Part shown: positions 1-12,200 of the stretch, piece by piece
Layout: each line of letters begins with the position of its first letter
How positions within the stretch are numbered: the first letter of the stretch is position 1
Assembly: GCF_002234675.1 (NCBI RefSeq)
Contig: NC_019869.2
Location: 9,263,015-9,327,014, forward strand
Source: Oryzias latipes
Taxonomy: Eukaryota; Chordata; Actinopteri; Beloniformes; Adrianichthyidae
Direction of reading: 5' to 3'
Length of the DNA stretch: 64,000 bases
Translations under genes and position numbers: made by a program
Notes under the pieces: generated by a model
What the model saw: the letters and a program-made list of their open reading frames with translations, nothing else
Database searches by the model: none
What the model was told of the DNA's origin: nothing

Positions 1-1620
1 TTAGATGATGTTATTACAAAATAAAAGCCTTTTTTTCCTGTGATAAAATAAAAAAAAAAATAATGCAACAATATTATGAATCAGTGACTTAAATATAACG
101 TTTTCTTCCTATGTTGAAACAATTGTGTAACTTTAGTTAGAAATTTAGTGTAACATGCCCAAACACATCCAGTAAAAAGTGAACACAATTGACAACATTT
201 TTTTACACCTCCAATGTAATTTCAGGCTGTCATCTGAAATTTGTTTGAGGTCAGAGCCACCTTGTGGTGGGTTGGGGAAGTGCATCCTAAGCGTCTAAAA
301 ATCTGTTCAGCTTTTACTGGATTGTTTTTATTTATTTATTTATTTGTTATTGTTTTGTATAACAATATTTGCATATTTAATATTTGAATTTTAAAAAGCT
401 ATCAAAAACATCAATAATATATAAATATGTATCTATACATACATATATCAAACTTAGCATATATAGTCATGTAATGATTGGAAAACAGACATTTACATGG
501 AAGTATTTCCATTATATATACTCTTAGTCATAAATAGACCTATTAGCTCTTATGCATACAGAACATGACATATGGGAACCATTAAATATTAATTTTGTCA
601 AAAGGAGATTAATTTATTGCTTGAATAATAACAACAAAAATAATACATTTATTTAAGCACTTATTCAGTTTTAACAGTTACAATCATTTGTACAATAAAA
701 ACACAACCTTAATAGGTTTAAAAAATTATCTTTATGTATTTTAACTCTTTAAATCAACTTAGTTTCATGTTATCCCTTTAGTCTTGTGTGAATTTACTGA
801 CACAGTGAAAATATTTCTTAGTTACCAATATAAACAAAGACACTGCAACTATATGATTAACCTGGAGACACCTGAATTTATTTCCAACTATGAAAATTAC
901 TTATGTTTTTGTTTTACATAGATGCTAAATTAAGGTATGTTTGTAGCAAAGTGGTTTGATCCATATTTACATCAATAGTCTTCTGGGGGTTCAGCCCTGG
1001 TTCAGTTTTTGTTAACTGCATGGGACACCGCCTCTCCTGTAAGATCTGCTGTGTCAAGTTTTGCAAACCCGAGGATTTAAGTAGATCAGAAGTTAGCTTG
1101 TAAGGTTTTTCTCAGGCAGCATGATTTTGGAGAGGTGACTCAGTGGCTCGGCTGTGATTGAAACACATTTGACAACATTAACTTTGGACAACACTCAGGA
1201 TTCTTCTCGGGGTTACTCTAATTTCACGGAAGTTCCAGAAAATGACTCGGGACTCTCAGAGCTTAACATGGTTACGATTTCTCACAATTTTATTGCTGAT
1301 AAGGGCTTCATGCTAGTGTGCGTTCATGCGTAACCTTTACGGAGCTAAAGCTTCCTGTTGCTGTAAGTTTACAGGTCAAGCTATAAATGGTGTAGTTTCT
1401 TGTTCAAGCACTGATGAAATCATGAAAAAAAAGTTTTTGTTGGTGTTGTTTTTTTTGTTTTTGTTTTTAATAATGACATTCCAGGTCAGAGTTACTAATA
1501 AGAAATCAAGATTATAATGGAACAGGTGAACAGACCTTCTCCAATCATCTTTTCATCTTTAGTTAAAGCATTACCAGTTTTCTTTTAATTAGGATTTTGC
1601 TGTTTTTAGCCAAAATTCAA
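1..1620. other. AT-rich non-coding DNA, probably ccn4 intron 1
   Basis: No exon with splice signals and no recognisable protein. Several simple AT-rich tracts (for example TTTATTTATTTATT near 330). Most likely the long first intron of ccn4, whose exon 1 is upstream. Confidence 0.5.
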
Positions 1621-1624
1621 AAAA

Positions 1625-1960
1625 ACCTTTGTTGTTTTCTGGAACATAGCTCCTGTGGAGCTGCAAAAGGTTATCAGAAAATCATCTCTTAGTTGTGGGT
1701 GGGACCGTTGGCGCAGAGCAAGTCCGGCCCCACTTCCCTTCCCCGTTGCTGAGTGCTTTCTGTTTACCCACTAGCTTACAGCCCCTCACACCCCCACCCT
1801 AACATTAGTGGACCAACAAAATATGGCGAAGGATTTTGGAGCTATCCAGCTGTTCTTGTAATTTTTCTTTATATATGTGCTTCAGCATCAGAAAAATCCC
1901 ACAAAAACATGTTTAAGACACCAAAACATAATTTGTTATCAGAGTGGATGTTTAATGTTT
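1625..1960 (-). mobile_element. MITE family A copy (reverse orientation)
   Basis: Shares the GTTGTGGGTGGGAC...AGAGCAA and CTAGCTTACAGCCCCTCACA blocks with the copies at 3.2, 9.7, 17.3 and 41.4 kb, in inverted orientation. The right part (AAAAATCCCACAAAAACATG) matches the element's other end. Ends are eroded. Confidence 0.6.
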
Positions 1961-2085
1961 TTCTTAAGGAAAAGGTAAAGCAGCAAAAAAAAAAAAAAAA
2001 CTTCATTGTCCCTCATATATCAACTTTCAGATGTTGAAATCTTTTTTAATAGATTTGTTTTACTCAGTTCTTCTTCTCTCCTCAG

Positions 2086-5000
2086 GCCTACGCCCTGAAT
2101 TCCACTGCAATGCCCCTCTCCACAGCCTTCACCCCACCACCCACAGACGCTTATAACCGCACACAGTACTGTAAGTGGCCCTGTGAGTGTCCAGAGGTCC
2201 CTCCCAAGTGTCCACCAGGCGTGAGCCTCCTCACAGATGGCTGCGAGTGCTGCAAGGCCTGCGCCCGACAGGTAGGCGAGGTCTGCAATGAGGCCGACAC
2301 CTGCGACTACCACAAGGGGCTGTACTGTGACTACAGCTCAGACAAGCCGAGGTACGAAAAGGGAGTGTGTGCATGTAAGTGTCACTCATCCAAACAAAAC
2401 ACCTGCTTTTGCACAACAGAATTATAGATTTGCTAAACTGATGATATTGGGGTGTGTCATCGACTGAATATAGTGGAAGTGATTCGATCAGACCTGAGGT
2501 CTGGGTTCAAACATTTCTTGTTAAAATCATGTAAAAACAGCAAAATCAAATTATAAAACTAAGTGTGAATTTGCAAAAAAAAAAAAAAAGTGTTTTAATT
2601 TTTTGAAAACTGATGTGATTTGATTAAAGCAAATAGTATGTTTTAAGAGTTGGTCCAAAGCAAATTGGACATATTTGATCAGTATCAATATAGAATATTA
2701 TATTAAATTATCTATTACATAATAAGCAATAGAATATAAAAGAGTATGTTAAAAGTTAAAGTAAGGGCGCAAGTAAGTAATACGCAAAGTACAAAGTACA
2801 GTAGTAAGTTGTTAATGATAAAGACCTACTAGAGTCTTTAAGATGTCCTTTCCACCATTTTTCAAATAAACTATACAAGCTGAACTTTGTTTTTCCTCGT
2901 TTTTAGTAAAACTATATTTCTAGTTTGTAATTTTTTTTTTCATTCTGCTTTTGACTAGCATCTGCTCTTGGTTATTTGCTTTTTATATTTTTTTCCACTT
3001 TTAGTAAAAATACACCAACCTTTTTGTGAATTAACCAAACATTAATGCTTAAATTGATTTTAAAAAATGTAATCTAACTTCAAATTTTAAGGCTGATTAA
3101 TTAAATTAAAACAATATTTTGGTATGGTAATTTTCAAAGTAATTTTTTTAGCCACTGACATTGAATGAGTCATTTAAAAATGCATTTGAAAAAGAGCTTC
3201 TTTGTGACATAGAAATTACACTGGGCGGGTCACAAGCTCCCTGCTCTGCTCCATTCCGATACATCCACTTACAGAAAATAGATCTGTGTACGTCTTATTT
3301 TTCCTCGTCTGAGCTGGAATCTGGATCTAAACTGTACGGCTGGGTAGCTCCACTATTGCTCGCCATCACACCCCCAACCTAACATTGTCAGTTGCACTGA
3401 CAATGTTAGGTTGGGGGTGTGAGGGCCTGAAAGCTAGTGGGAGAGCCTGTAACCAAAGGGATGACAGGAAGTGGGGCGGGGTTTGCTGTGCACCAACAGT
3501 TCCGCACAAAACTCAAAGTTAAATTTCTAATGAACTCCTGCTGCTCTGCAGAAACTATGTCCTAGAAAACAACACTTTTTTTTTTTTTTTTTTACTAAAA
3601 ACAGCATAATCTAAAATAGAAGACCACTGGGAACACTTTTACTATAGATTAAAAGATAATCAGTGTGGGTTTTTAAACATTTATATTAGCTTTGCCATCC
3701 ATCTACCCTACACCAGCTACTATTGGGTGAAGGCGAAGTAAACCCTGAACAGTTCACTACTCCATTGCTGGATCATTTTGGCATTGTATTCATGTTAATT
3801 ATTTTCTATGACCAAACCCAAATCCTAATCCTGATTGAGTTTGTCATGTGATCTTTACTTTTTGTCAAAACATCATTACACATCTCAGTTGGATCAACAG
3901 TACAACAAGGAACAAGGAAAGTCCTTTTAGAAGTTTTTAGTATTAACATTTTTTATTGTTATTTTGAGAAAAACAAACAGAAAAAACAAAAAAAAAACAT
4001 AAAATAAATAAATGAATAAAATAAAAACAAGAACATTTCCAGCACAACAAAGTCACAGCACGGAGGCAACACATCAGCTAGTTACATACAACTAGTACAT
4101 TACATAGATTATGTCATGGTGAACCTAGTCATCATTAGTTCAATCAGAGGACAACATTTGGACTGCCTTTATAAAGAATGTTGACTAGATCACCAGGAAG
4201 ATGATCAAGCCTCCATAATTTATAAAAAGCATCAGAGTTGCCCTTTAAGAGGGCACTGAGGCGTTCCATAGGAAGAACTTTGAATGCGTCTCTGTACCAC
4301 TGTGTGACAGAAGGAGGTTGTTCCTGAATCCACTGCAGCAGTATGCATCGTCTCGCCAGGTGTAAAAACTTCTGTAATAAAACCTTCTCCTGACCAGATA
4401 GAGGTGGTCTCTCCACTGACACGCCAAGAAGAAATAACGCCGGGTTCAGAAGAATTGTTTTGTGAAAAATACAACTGACTTCGGTTACAATATTTTTCCA
4501 GAATCTAATGATCAAAGGACATTGCCAGATGCAAATCAAATCAAATCAAATCAACCTTTATTTATATAGCACTTTTTCGACAACAGATGTCACTCAAAGT
4601 GCTGATGCAGTGATAGTATGTTCCTAAACCAGTTTCACATTTTATACAAAGAGGGGAACATTGAGGATTAAATCTATGCAGAAGCTGTGGAGTGTATTGA
4701 AGTCTGTGCAGAATTCTATATTGATTTTCTCTAAGTCTGTTGCAGGTGAATACTGTCTTGGCAGATACAAAAGCTTAAGACCATGTTTTACTACTGAGCT
4801 CCACTCCCAAATCCTGGCTCCAAAGAATCCTAGTTCCTCCAGTTGAGAGGGAGAAGTTTTTAGCTAAACCGCAAAAAGTAACCTTCATGATTGTTGTTTA
4901 TGTTGCTTTACAATTTCAGTTCTACTGCTTTTAATAGCTGCCATATTTATTCCCCAATTCATCAACTTGTTGATCACCTCTGTCAGATATGGTGGGAACA

Positions 5001-7767
5001 GGCTGTGAGCACAATGGTGTGATCTACCGTAATGGGCAGAGCTTCCAGCCCAGCTGCAAATACCAGTGCGTGTGCGTGAACGGTGCCATTGGCTGCGTGG
5101 CGCTGTGCTCCGAGTCCCAGCCTCCTCGAGTGTGGTGCCAAAACCCACGGCGCATCAAAGTCCGGGGGCAGTGCTGCGAAAAGTGGATCTGTGACGAGCC
5201 CAGAAGGGGGCGCAAGGCCGCACCGCGACATGCAGTGGAGGGTAAACACACATTTTTATACCTCTGTAAGGTCTTTAGACAGCTAGATTAAAAACAGGAA
5301 CTTGGAGATGTCACAATTAAAGTCAAGTAGAGCTTGATTTATTGCTTGAAAAGGAGTGGGAAGAAGCAAGCAATAAAAAAATCGACATAGAATTTGTAGA
5401 GGAGCTGTCTGGGTAACATCTAATGACCAGCTGTGTGAGATGTAATGCAAACAAAGAAAAGGTACATGACATCATGAGAGAGAGAAAAATCTTAACTTTT
5501 CAAAACTTTCAACGGTTCTTCCCAGAAGTCTGTAGTTTCATCTGCAGTTGCCAGATGCAGTTTCATCTCTAGAGGTGAAGCCGAAGCAGCTGGGTTTGAT
5601 TGATGTCCTGGCAAAAGTAGCTGTGTGAGGTCGTTTTCCTCCAGCAGCATTATGAAGTGTGTGTGTGCGCACAGTGGCAGACAGATCCTTTTCCGTGGAA
5701 GCCCTGACACTGTTTTTGAGCCACATCCAGTTTCCAGTCATTTAGTGCACCATTGCCGTGGCAACAGGACAGACAGGACATCGCTGTGTTGCATAAGGAT
5801 CCAGACTGAGGAGCACACATAGTTTAATGGTTTGGATTGGAAACAGATGAAGGGCAAAAGGTCAGTGTTTTTCTATCAATTGGAAATGTAGGAGCAATGG
5901 AAATGAGACAAAGGAAAACCAAGACAGGAGAGTTTAAGAAAAAGAAAAATTATTTCAATTGATATGATTTCAATGAACTTATTTGTATAAAAGGTGCAGA
6001 AAATACGTTTTTGTTCAATGACAAAGATTCACTTCAATTATTTTTTATGTAAACTGGTTGGCAATAACAGAGGGCAAATGTTATGGTAGATCTTCTCCAG
6101 GTTTACACACACTGTTGCTGCTATTTTGGTCCATCCCTCCATGCAGATCTTCTCAAGAGCTGTGATGTTTTGTGGCTGTTGTTGGGCAACTCAGACTTTA
6201 AACTCCCTTACATAAGTTGTTTTTTTTTCAGGACAGGTCAACCGTCATCCTCTAGAGCCACCATTCTTTCTGTTTTTCAAATCTTCCTGGACTCTTTGAT
6301 GCTGACTATCTAAATTATGTGTGTTCAGTCATTCAGGATCTGGAATCATTTAAGTCAGTAATCAGCAGTAAGCTGGTCATGGAGAACTGGAAACAGGCAA
6401 AGTAATGGCTCCTGATGGATTGGGGTTTAGAAACTGGCTTGGTCAGTCAAGAACCTTGAAATCATTTTTAACTCTTGAACTATCTTAGATGACCCCACCC
6501 TTACATTGACGTGTTCTCCCTACCATGACAAAGGTGGATAAAGGTGGAAAGATTTCATGTAATCCATGGACACCAGTGAAGATCACAAATCATTGAAGAA
6601 AAAAGGTTCAGCGCACTGTCTAGTGGGTCTAGATGACCCAACTCCCAATGTTAAAGTGCCTAGGATAGCACAAGGGTTAAGTAGCAACTCTTTCGTTGCC
6701 CTGGTGATGTGTTTGGGATCACTGTCATGCGGGAAGATCCAGCCTAATTTCACCCTCAATGCTTTCCCTGATGGGAGGAGGCTTTTGAACAAAATCTATC
6801 CATAGATGGCCCTATTTATCCTTTCCAAACATAGGTCAGTCCCCTGTCCCTTTTTAACGCTTGTGCTATCTTAGATGACCCCACCCTGACATTGACGCGT
6901 TCTCCCTACCATGACAAAGGTGGAAAGATTTCATGTAATCCATGGACACAAGTGAAGATCACAAATCATTGAAGAAAAAAGGTTCAGTGCACTGTTTAGT
7001 GGGTCTAGATGACCCAACTCCCAATGTGATCTTCACTGGTGTCCATGGATTACATGAAATCCTCTCCACCTTTGTCATGGTAGGGAGAACATGTCAATGC
7101 AAGGGTGGGGTTATTTTGACCCCACAAGATAGCACAAGAGCTAAGTTATTTAGTCTTACTAACAATAATAACAATAGCAATTTCTCCATTTGCACTGATT
7201 CAGCTCTGCCAGCCAAGAACAGGAGCTGGGACAATAACTGCATCTCCCAGACTACCTCATGGAGCCCCTGCTCTAAGACCTGCGGCCGCGGCCTCTCTTT
7301 GAGGATCTCCAACGCCAACGACCAGTGCCAGATGGTCAAGGAGTCTCGCCTCTGCAACCTGCGGCCATGTGAGGTTGACATCACCAATCACATCAAGGTA
7401 TTTGCATGGTCTATACAAACGAAGTCTCAGTAATTCCTCCCAGATGGAAACAGCTTTCTTTCTTTAGCCGGGAAAAAAATGCTTGAACATCTACAGAGAA
7501 GACCAACCCCTGAACCTTACGCTCTCCGGCTGCACCAGCAAGAAGCAATATAGGCCCAAATACTGCGGCGTCTGCACGGATGAACGATGCTGCATCCCTT
7601 ACAAATCCAAAACCATCGATGTGGAGTTCGAGTGTCCCAATGGGGCTGGATTCACGTGGAAGATGATGTGGATCCAGGCCTGTTTTTGCAACCTAAGCTG
7701 CAGAAATCCCAACGACATCTTTGCTGAGCTGGAGAATTACTACGGTTACCCAGAGGTTATAGACTAA
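2086..7767 (+). CDS. ccn4: CCN4 / WISP1 matricellular protein, 5'-partial (four exons)
   Basis: Secreted cysteine-rich CCN-family signalling protein of the extracellular matrix. Exons are 2086-2374 (IGFBP domain, GCECCKACA core), 4987-5241 (VWC domain, [13 protein letters not shown]), 7204-7397 (TSP1 domain, [11 protein letters not shown]) and 7468-7767 (C-terminal cystine knot, [17 protein letters not shown], ending EVID then TAA). All have AG/GT borders and the phases agree, giving 345 codons plus stop. Residue choice in the IGFBP ([23 protein letters not shown]) and knot domains is WISP1-like rather than CTGF/CYR61-like. The signal-peptide exon is not in the first 2 kb; in mammals that first intron is long, so it probably lies upstream of the window. 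A perfect branch-point TACTAAC lies at 7157-7163, before the TSP1 exon. ndrg1 follows tail to tail, as in mammals. Confidence 0.93.
3180..3680 (+). mobile_element. MITE family A copy containing a perfect palindrome
   Basis: Contains the family blocks CTGTACGGCTGGGTAGCTCC, AAGCTAGTGGGAGAG and CTCCTGCTGCTCTGCAGAAA, and ends with the AAAAGATAATCAGTGTGGG terminus. It lies in the ccn4 intron. Confidence 0.65.
3366..3422. repeat. Perfect inverted repeat, 26-bp arms, 5-bp loop
   Basis: Arms 3366-3391 and 3397-3422 are exact reverse complements around TTGCA. The arm (CACACCCCCAACCTAACATT core) is a segment of the surrounding MITE that other copies carry only once. Confidence 0.9.
3930..4860 (-). mobile_element. 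L1-like (Tx1-type) LINE ORF2 3' end, interrupted by another retroelement tail
   Basis: On the minus strand, fragments resemble the C-terminus of L1-clade ORF2: an upstream piece (about 4850-4620, reading ...[15 protein letters not shown]) and a downstream piece [21 protein letters not shown] at 4539-4144. A different retroelement tail separates the two pieces. 5'-truncated and non-functional. The stretch below 4140 would be its 3' UTR. Confidence 0.6.
4529..4615 (-). mobile_element. RTE-like 3' tail insertion with (ATTTG)n repeats
   Basis: AAATC repeats at 4530-4550 are followed by CCTTTATTTATATAGCACTTT. Read on the minus strand this is the common fish retroelement ending ...GTGCTATATAAATAAAGG plus ATTTG repeats. 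It splits the L1-like LINE reading frame, so it inserted later. Confidence 0.6.
6468..6680 (+). mobile_element. TTAA-flanked MITE (piggyBac-like ends), copy 1
   Basis: 213 bp bounded by TTAA at both ends. The right end GATAGCACAAGGGTTAA mirrors the left end (TTAACTCTTGAACTATCTTAG). TTAA target sites and CCCTT-type termini suggest piggyBac mobilisation. It lies in the ccn4 intron before the TSP1 exon. Confidence 0.7.
6854..7144 (+). mobile_element. TTAA MITE copy 2, fold-back form
   Basis: Starts TTAACGCTTGTGCTATCTTAG. Unlike the other copies, its right half (about 7024-7115) is an inverted copy of its left half (about 6886-6968), giving a hairpin of about 85-bp arms. It ends 60 bp before the ccn4 TSP1 exon and 13 bp before the TACTAAC branch point. 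Confidence 0.7.
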
Positions 7768-8078
7768 CGAGAAGTCAAATTGTGCCGTTTTCTATTTGGT
7801 TTGACATTTTTCCTATTGGAAAAACATGTAAATATGAAACGAATGTCTCCAAAATGAATGAATGAGGCATAAGATTATAACTGCCTCATGAAAAAAAAAT
7901 TAAATGTTTGTGTCTAAACTAATTTTTTCAGGCATCTTGTTTTGCTTTTTAATACCAAAAGGTCACTTTTGCTGCATTTCCAAACTTCCCAGATGATGCT
8001 GCTTGACATTTTTACCAAAATATCAGATTTTTGTAAACAAGTATGCAATAATCACAGCATATGAATCTGTTACAGGTT

Positions 8079-8092
8079 TTTATTGTTTTATT
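8079..8092 (-). terminator. ndrg1: ndrg1 polyadenylation signals (two AATAAA on the minus strand)
   Basis: TTTATT on the plus strand at 8079-8084 and 8087-8092 reads as two AATAAA on the minus strand. They end a 3' UTR of about 1.15 kb that contains no other gene. A 3' UTR over 1 kb is normal for NDRG1. They lie within 20 bp of the ccn4 signal on the other strand. Confidence 0.55.
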
Positions 8093-8096
8093 TTTA

Positions 8097-8102
8097 AATA
8101 AA
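8097..8102 (+). terminator. ccn4: ccn4 polyadenylation signal AATAAA
   Basis: First canonical AATAAA after the ccn4 stop codon, 330 bp into the 3' UTR and just before a T-rich stretch. Cleavage would be expected around 8115-8125. It directly abuts the opposing ndrg1 signals. Confidence 0.6.
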
Positions 8103-9246
8103 TACAAATGTATGCCTTTTTTATGCATTTCTACACTATTAGATGGTTTGTGCATTGCATCTTTACAAAGCTGTGAGTCTTCTATAAAAGTAGAACGTTG
8201 CTGTAGTGCAATTAAAATAGTGGAGTAAAATATGTCCGGTTACGTTCTAGGGCTAATCCTCATGTTAGCATGTGGACTTCCTGTCTCTTTACTCACCCCA
8301 CAAATCCACAACCATAAAGGAGCGTCACATTTTGAAAAGTGAACAATTCCATGGCACTTTTTTTTTGTTCCATTTCACTTCATTGCAATGGGAAAAAACA
8401 AACAACTGAAGCTTTACCAAGATTTATCAATAAAACATAACATGCAAAAGCTTTGAATTTATCTTGGGGCATAATCAGATTAATTAAAGCATATATCAAC
8501 TGTGGAATGTTATTTTTAAATTGATCACTTGTCTCCCCGACATCTTTGTTTTACATCACTGTTGAAAAATGAGAATATAAAATGATAATTGGCAAAAAAA
8601 CAAAAAAAAAAATTAATTTTGAGTATTTACAGGATTTTTTTTATTATTCTGTCACTTAATTTGCAAAGTTCCAGAAAAATTGTCAAGCTACATAGCCATG
8701 TGTAGTTATTCCATTCATCTGCTTCCCTATCCCATCACCCTGAATCTACAAGTCAGCTCCCAAACACATTTATGATACAGAAAAGAAAAAGTTCAAATGA
8801 TCTGACAATTACAGTAAGGGAAATAAGACATTTACAGAGATTAAAGAAAGCTGTCTCAATAAGAGTGGATAAAGAAAAATAGAATGAGAAAATGCTGAAA
8901 TGATTCTCTATACATGAGATACATACGATGATGAACTATAAGCCACAGCTTTCTTGAACATTCTCCACATCAGTGTCCTGAACGGCTGCATTGCCTCTAA
9001 TTGCACTCGAGCTTTAAGAAACAGACGTTTGAACCCCTGAACGAACAACGTCAACCCTAACCCATGTCAAGACGGGCTTTTAAGGGAATCCCAGCTGAGC
9101 TGAGAGGTCACCAGGGATTGTGCGCTATTGGTATTTCCGACTGTCTAATCTAAAGTGTTTCTATGTGTGTGTGAGTGAATTAGAGGCAGCGCAGGACAAA
9201 TGAAAGGACCTCAAGTAGTTCTTCTGTCGGGCGAGCGGCGGATCAC

Positions 9247-12200
9247 TTAACAGGACACTTCAGTGGACTTAGGCACTGCCTGGTCCATGTTGTTGGTGGC
9301 CGTGCCGTCAGCAGAGCCGTCGGCGTGAGCGCGGGCGTCAGCCGTGTGGCTGCGGCTGCGGTTGCCCTCATTGGTGTGCGAGCGGGAGCGGTTTCCCTCG
9401 TGGGTGTGGGAACGCGAGCGGTTGCCCTCGAAAGAAGTGATGCTGGAGCCAGAGGCGGTACGAGAGCGAGCCAGGCGGGTCATGCTGGCAGAAGGCACTG
9501 AGGGAAGGGGGACAATTCAATCAACTTCCAGCAGCAGTGAGTGAAAGCAACAGATTACTTTTTGTATTGACTGGATTATTTTTTACCAACCGTTTTTAAA
9601 CACATATTGTGCCGCTGCAACAACTAGCTCATCTTGCATTTTGAAATTACTTCAACCACATTATTTAAAGACCCACTATGAAGAAATGAGTGTTTTTCGT
9701 GCTTTTTCACATGTTCTTAATAGATGGAGGACAGGTGGAAATAAAATTGGAATCTGGATCTAAACTGTACGGCTGGATAGCTCCAATATGGCGGAAATGC
9801 ACCTGTAATGTTTGGCTGGGGATGTGTGGGGCTGTAAGCTAGTGGGAGAGTGTGTAAACGGATGGGTGATATGAAGCAGGGGTGGGCTTTTTTTGGCACA
9901 GAATTTTTGATGAACTACTGATGCTCTGCAGAAATTATGTCTTAGGAAACAAGTTGTTTTTTTTTTTATTTGGCTAAAAATTTGCATAATCGCAAGTAAA
10001 AAAAAAGGACAATTGGCCTGCATAGTAAAGTTTCTATTCCCACCACAGGGTGGCAGAACACTATTAGAATCAAGTTAATATTGCATTAGGTTATTTGAAG
10101 TTCATAGTGCTTTGGAAATCTTGCAAAATTTGGAATAAAAAAACCAAACTTTTTTTGAGTACTTACTGTATCCCATGCCCTGAATGAAGTACTTGAAGGC
10201 TTCTGTCAGTTTGCCAGGCTGCACAGAGAATAGAACAGATGCAATCAGACTTCTGTTAAACGGATTTCCTTACCATTTTTTTTTTAACATCGATGTTCCT
10301 TTTCTCATCCTGCAAACAGCTTACTACCTAGATGCAACAGCTGCTATGAGCAGGTGCTTCTCAGGATTACAACCTGATGACTGTGGCCCACGTCTGTTTC
10401 TACTTAATGCTCTTAAGTGCCACCTTCTTACGCTATTCACACTTCCAACCTGAATAACTGTCCCGATTATCAGGCTGCATCAAGGCCACCCTGCAGAATT
10501 AATGTCACAGTCTCAGATATACACACCTGGTCGACTTGGGGCATGCCACCGCAATCAGCCATCTGGAGACATAAAAAACAGGGCACAGAAGTTAACTATT
10601 GCCGTTGCCACAGTAACAGAGACATGGCATTGTTCTGCATGTAAAATGCACCACTTGAACGCCTTGTCCTTGCCGAGCAAAGATCTGTGCATATAAACTG
10701 AGGAGTTAAAGACAACTAATACTTCCCCTCTGCCGGACAAAAAAGTTTGCAAAAAAGTGGGACAGTTGGTGAACATTACACAGACGCTGGTTAATAAGTC
10801 ACCAGGTAAATGCTGAACTGCTGGAAACTTATCAGTTCAAGAGTTTCCATCAAGGCCATTTCGTTTAAAAGGAGAGTGCGGGTAGGATCTGCAGGGTTGT
10901 GTGGGGGACTCACCTTAAGCAGAGTGGCCTTTGTTGGGTCCAGCTTGGTGTTGCACTCGACCTGTGGGTAAATAATTAAAACTAACTTTAGTAAATTATT
11001 TAGTAAAATGTCAAACTAGTGGTTAAAATTCATAAACACTTCCAAGAATGTTGTAAGAATTAAAGTTTCTCCAAAATGTCAAAAAAAACAACAACAAATT
11101 TTTGTTTTTTCCTTGCTAATGCATTTGAAACGCTTGCTTTTTTGCATGTAATCTTGCTTATTTCCCAGGCTTTAACACAGAAGACTCGTGCATGGAAAGC
11201 AGTGCAACTTAACCCTACACAACCAGTTGTATCATACTTGAGAAATACATTTTTGAGACCCCCATCCTATTCTGTGATCCAAACTTTCCTTAAAAAGCCA
11301 TTGTAATGGACTTGGTCCATGATTTCTGCCCTGTACTTCATCCTCATTCCACTAGGGGCAGTAGAAGGGCTTTTCTGATGATTTCACAATGGCTGCTTCC
11401 ATTAAATCTCAAAATCACTTTTGGCAGGAAAGGTTTAGCAAATTTTACACATTTTATGGTGAAAATAACACAATTATTGTTCATTTTTAAATGACCATTT
11501 ACTGGATTAAGAAAAAGTCCAAATTTGTTGACAATAATTATTTATAATAGATACGCCCTGTTAAAAATGTGTGGATCAAATTTGAAATAGTAGGTAAATA
11601 AGGTGTTTCCTGAATACTCATAATATTTTAAACTAACGTTGTGAGCAAAAACATACAAACGTATAACAATTGATACAATCTATATGTCACTAACAAAATG
11701 ATATTGCATTTTTTGTCAAAGAGTTTAAAAATCATCTTGATTCCAAAAGAAAAAAAAAATTTTGACAATTATTTAATGTATTGGGCTTTACAAGGTTAAA
11801 GGGAGGGTATGTGGTGGTAATAGCTTTAGAAGGTTTCAGTAGCTGTTTTAAACACATGGACTCACCACAGCATCCACTGCTGGAGAACTATCACCAACCA
11901 CCAGCAGAGAAGGACACCTAAATGCAAAAAAAAAACCACAAAAATAACAATCAGTTGCTGATCCATCAGTAGACATTCTGTATTTTGTTTCAGAGCGAGG
12001 TGGGAGGAACTTACTTCAGGGTTCTTACATTGCTTCCAGGAACAGGCCGCTCAATTTCCAGATCTCTCCGGCTGAAAAGACAATTCCATCAGCATGAACT
12101 AACAATCTAATAAAGTTGTAGTGTTTTTTTTGTGCAACACTCACCTTTCATAGGCCTTAACAAAAAGATGCAGGTTAAACTGGTTCATATCGATGATATG

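Noticed and set aside
1326..1517. 63-codon open frame with a hydrophobic C-terminal half
   Set aside because: Considered as the ccn4 signal-peptide exon, but the hydrophobic run is a T-rich low-complexity tract at the wrong end and no donor follows in a usable phase.
3161..3382. 73-codon frame in the ccn4 intron
   Set aside because: Lies within a MITE whose other copies do not keep the frame.
9344..9544. Plus-strand 66-codon frame
   Set aside because: Shadow of the ndrg1 phosphorepeat exon on the other strand.
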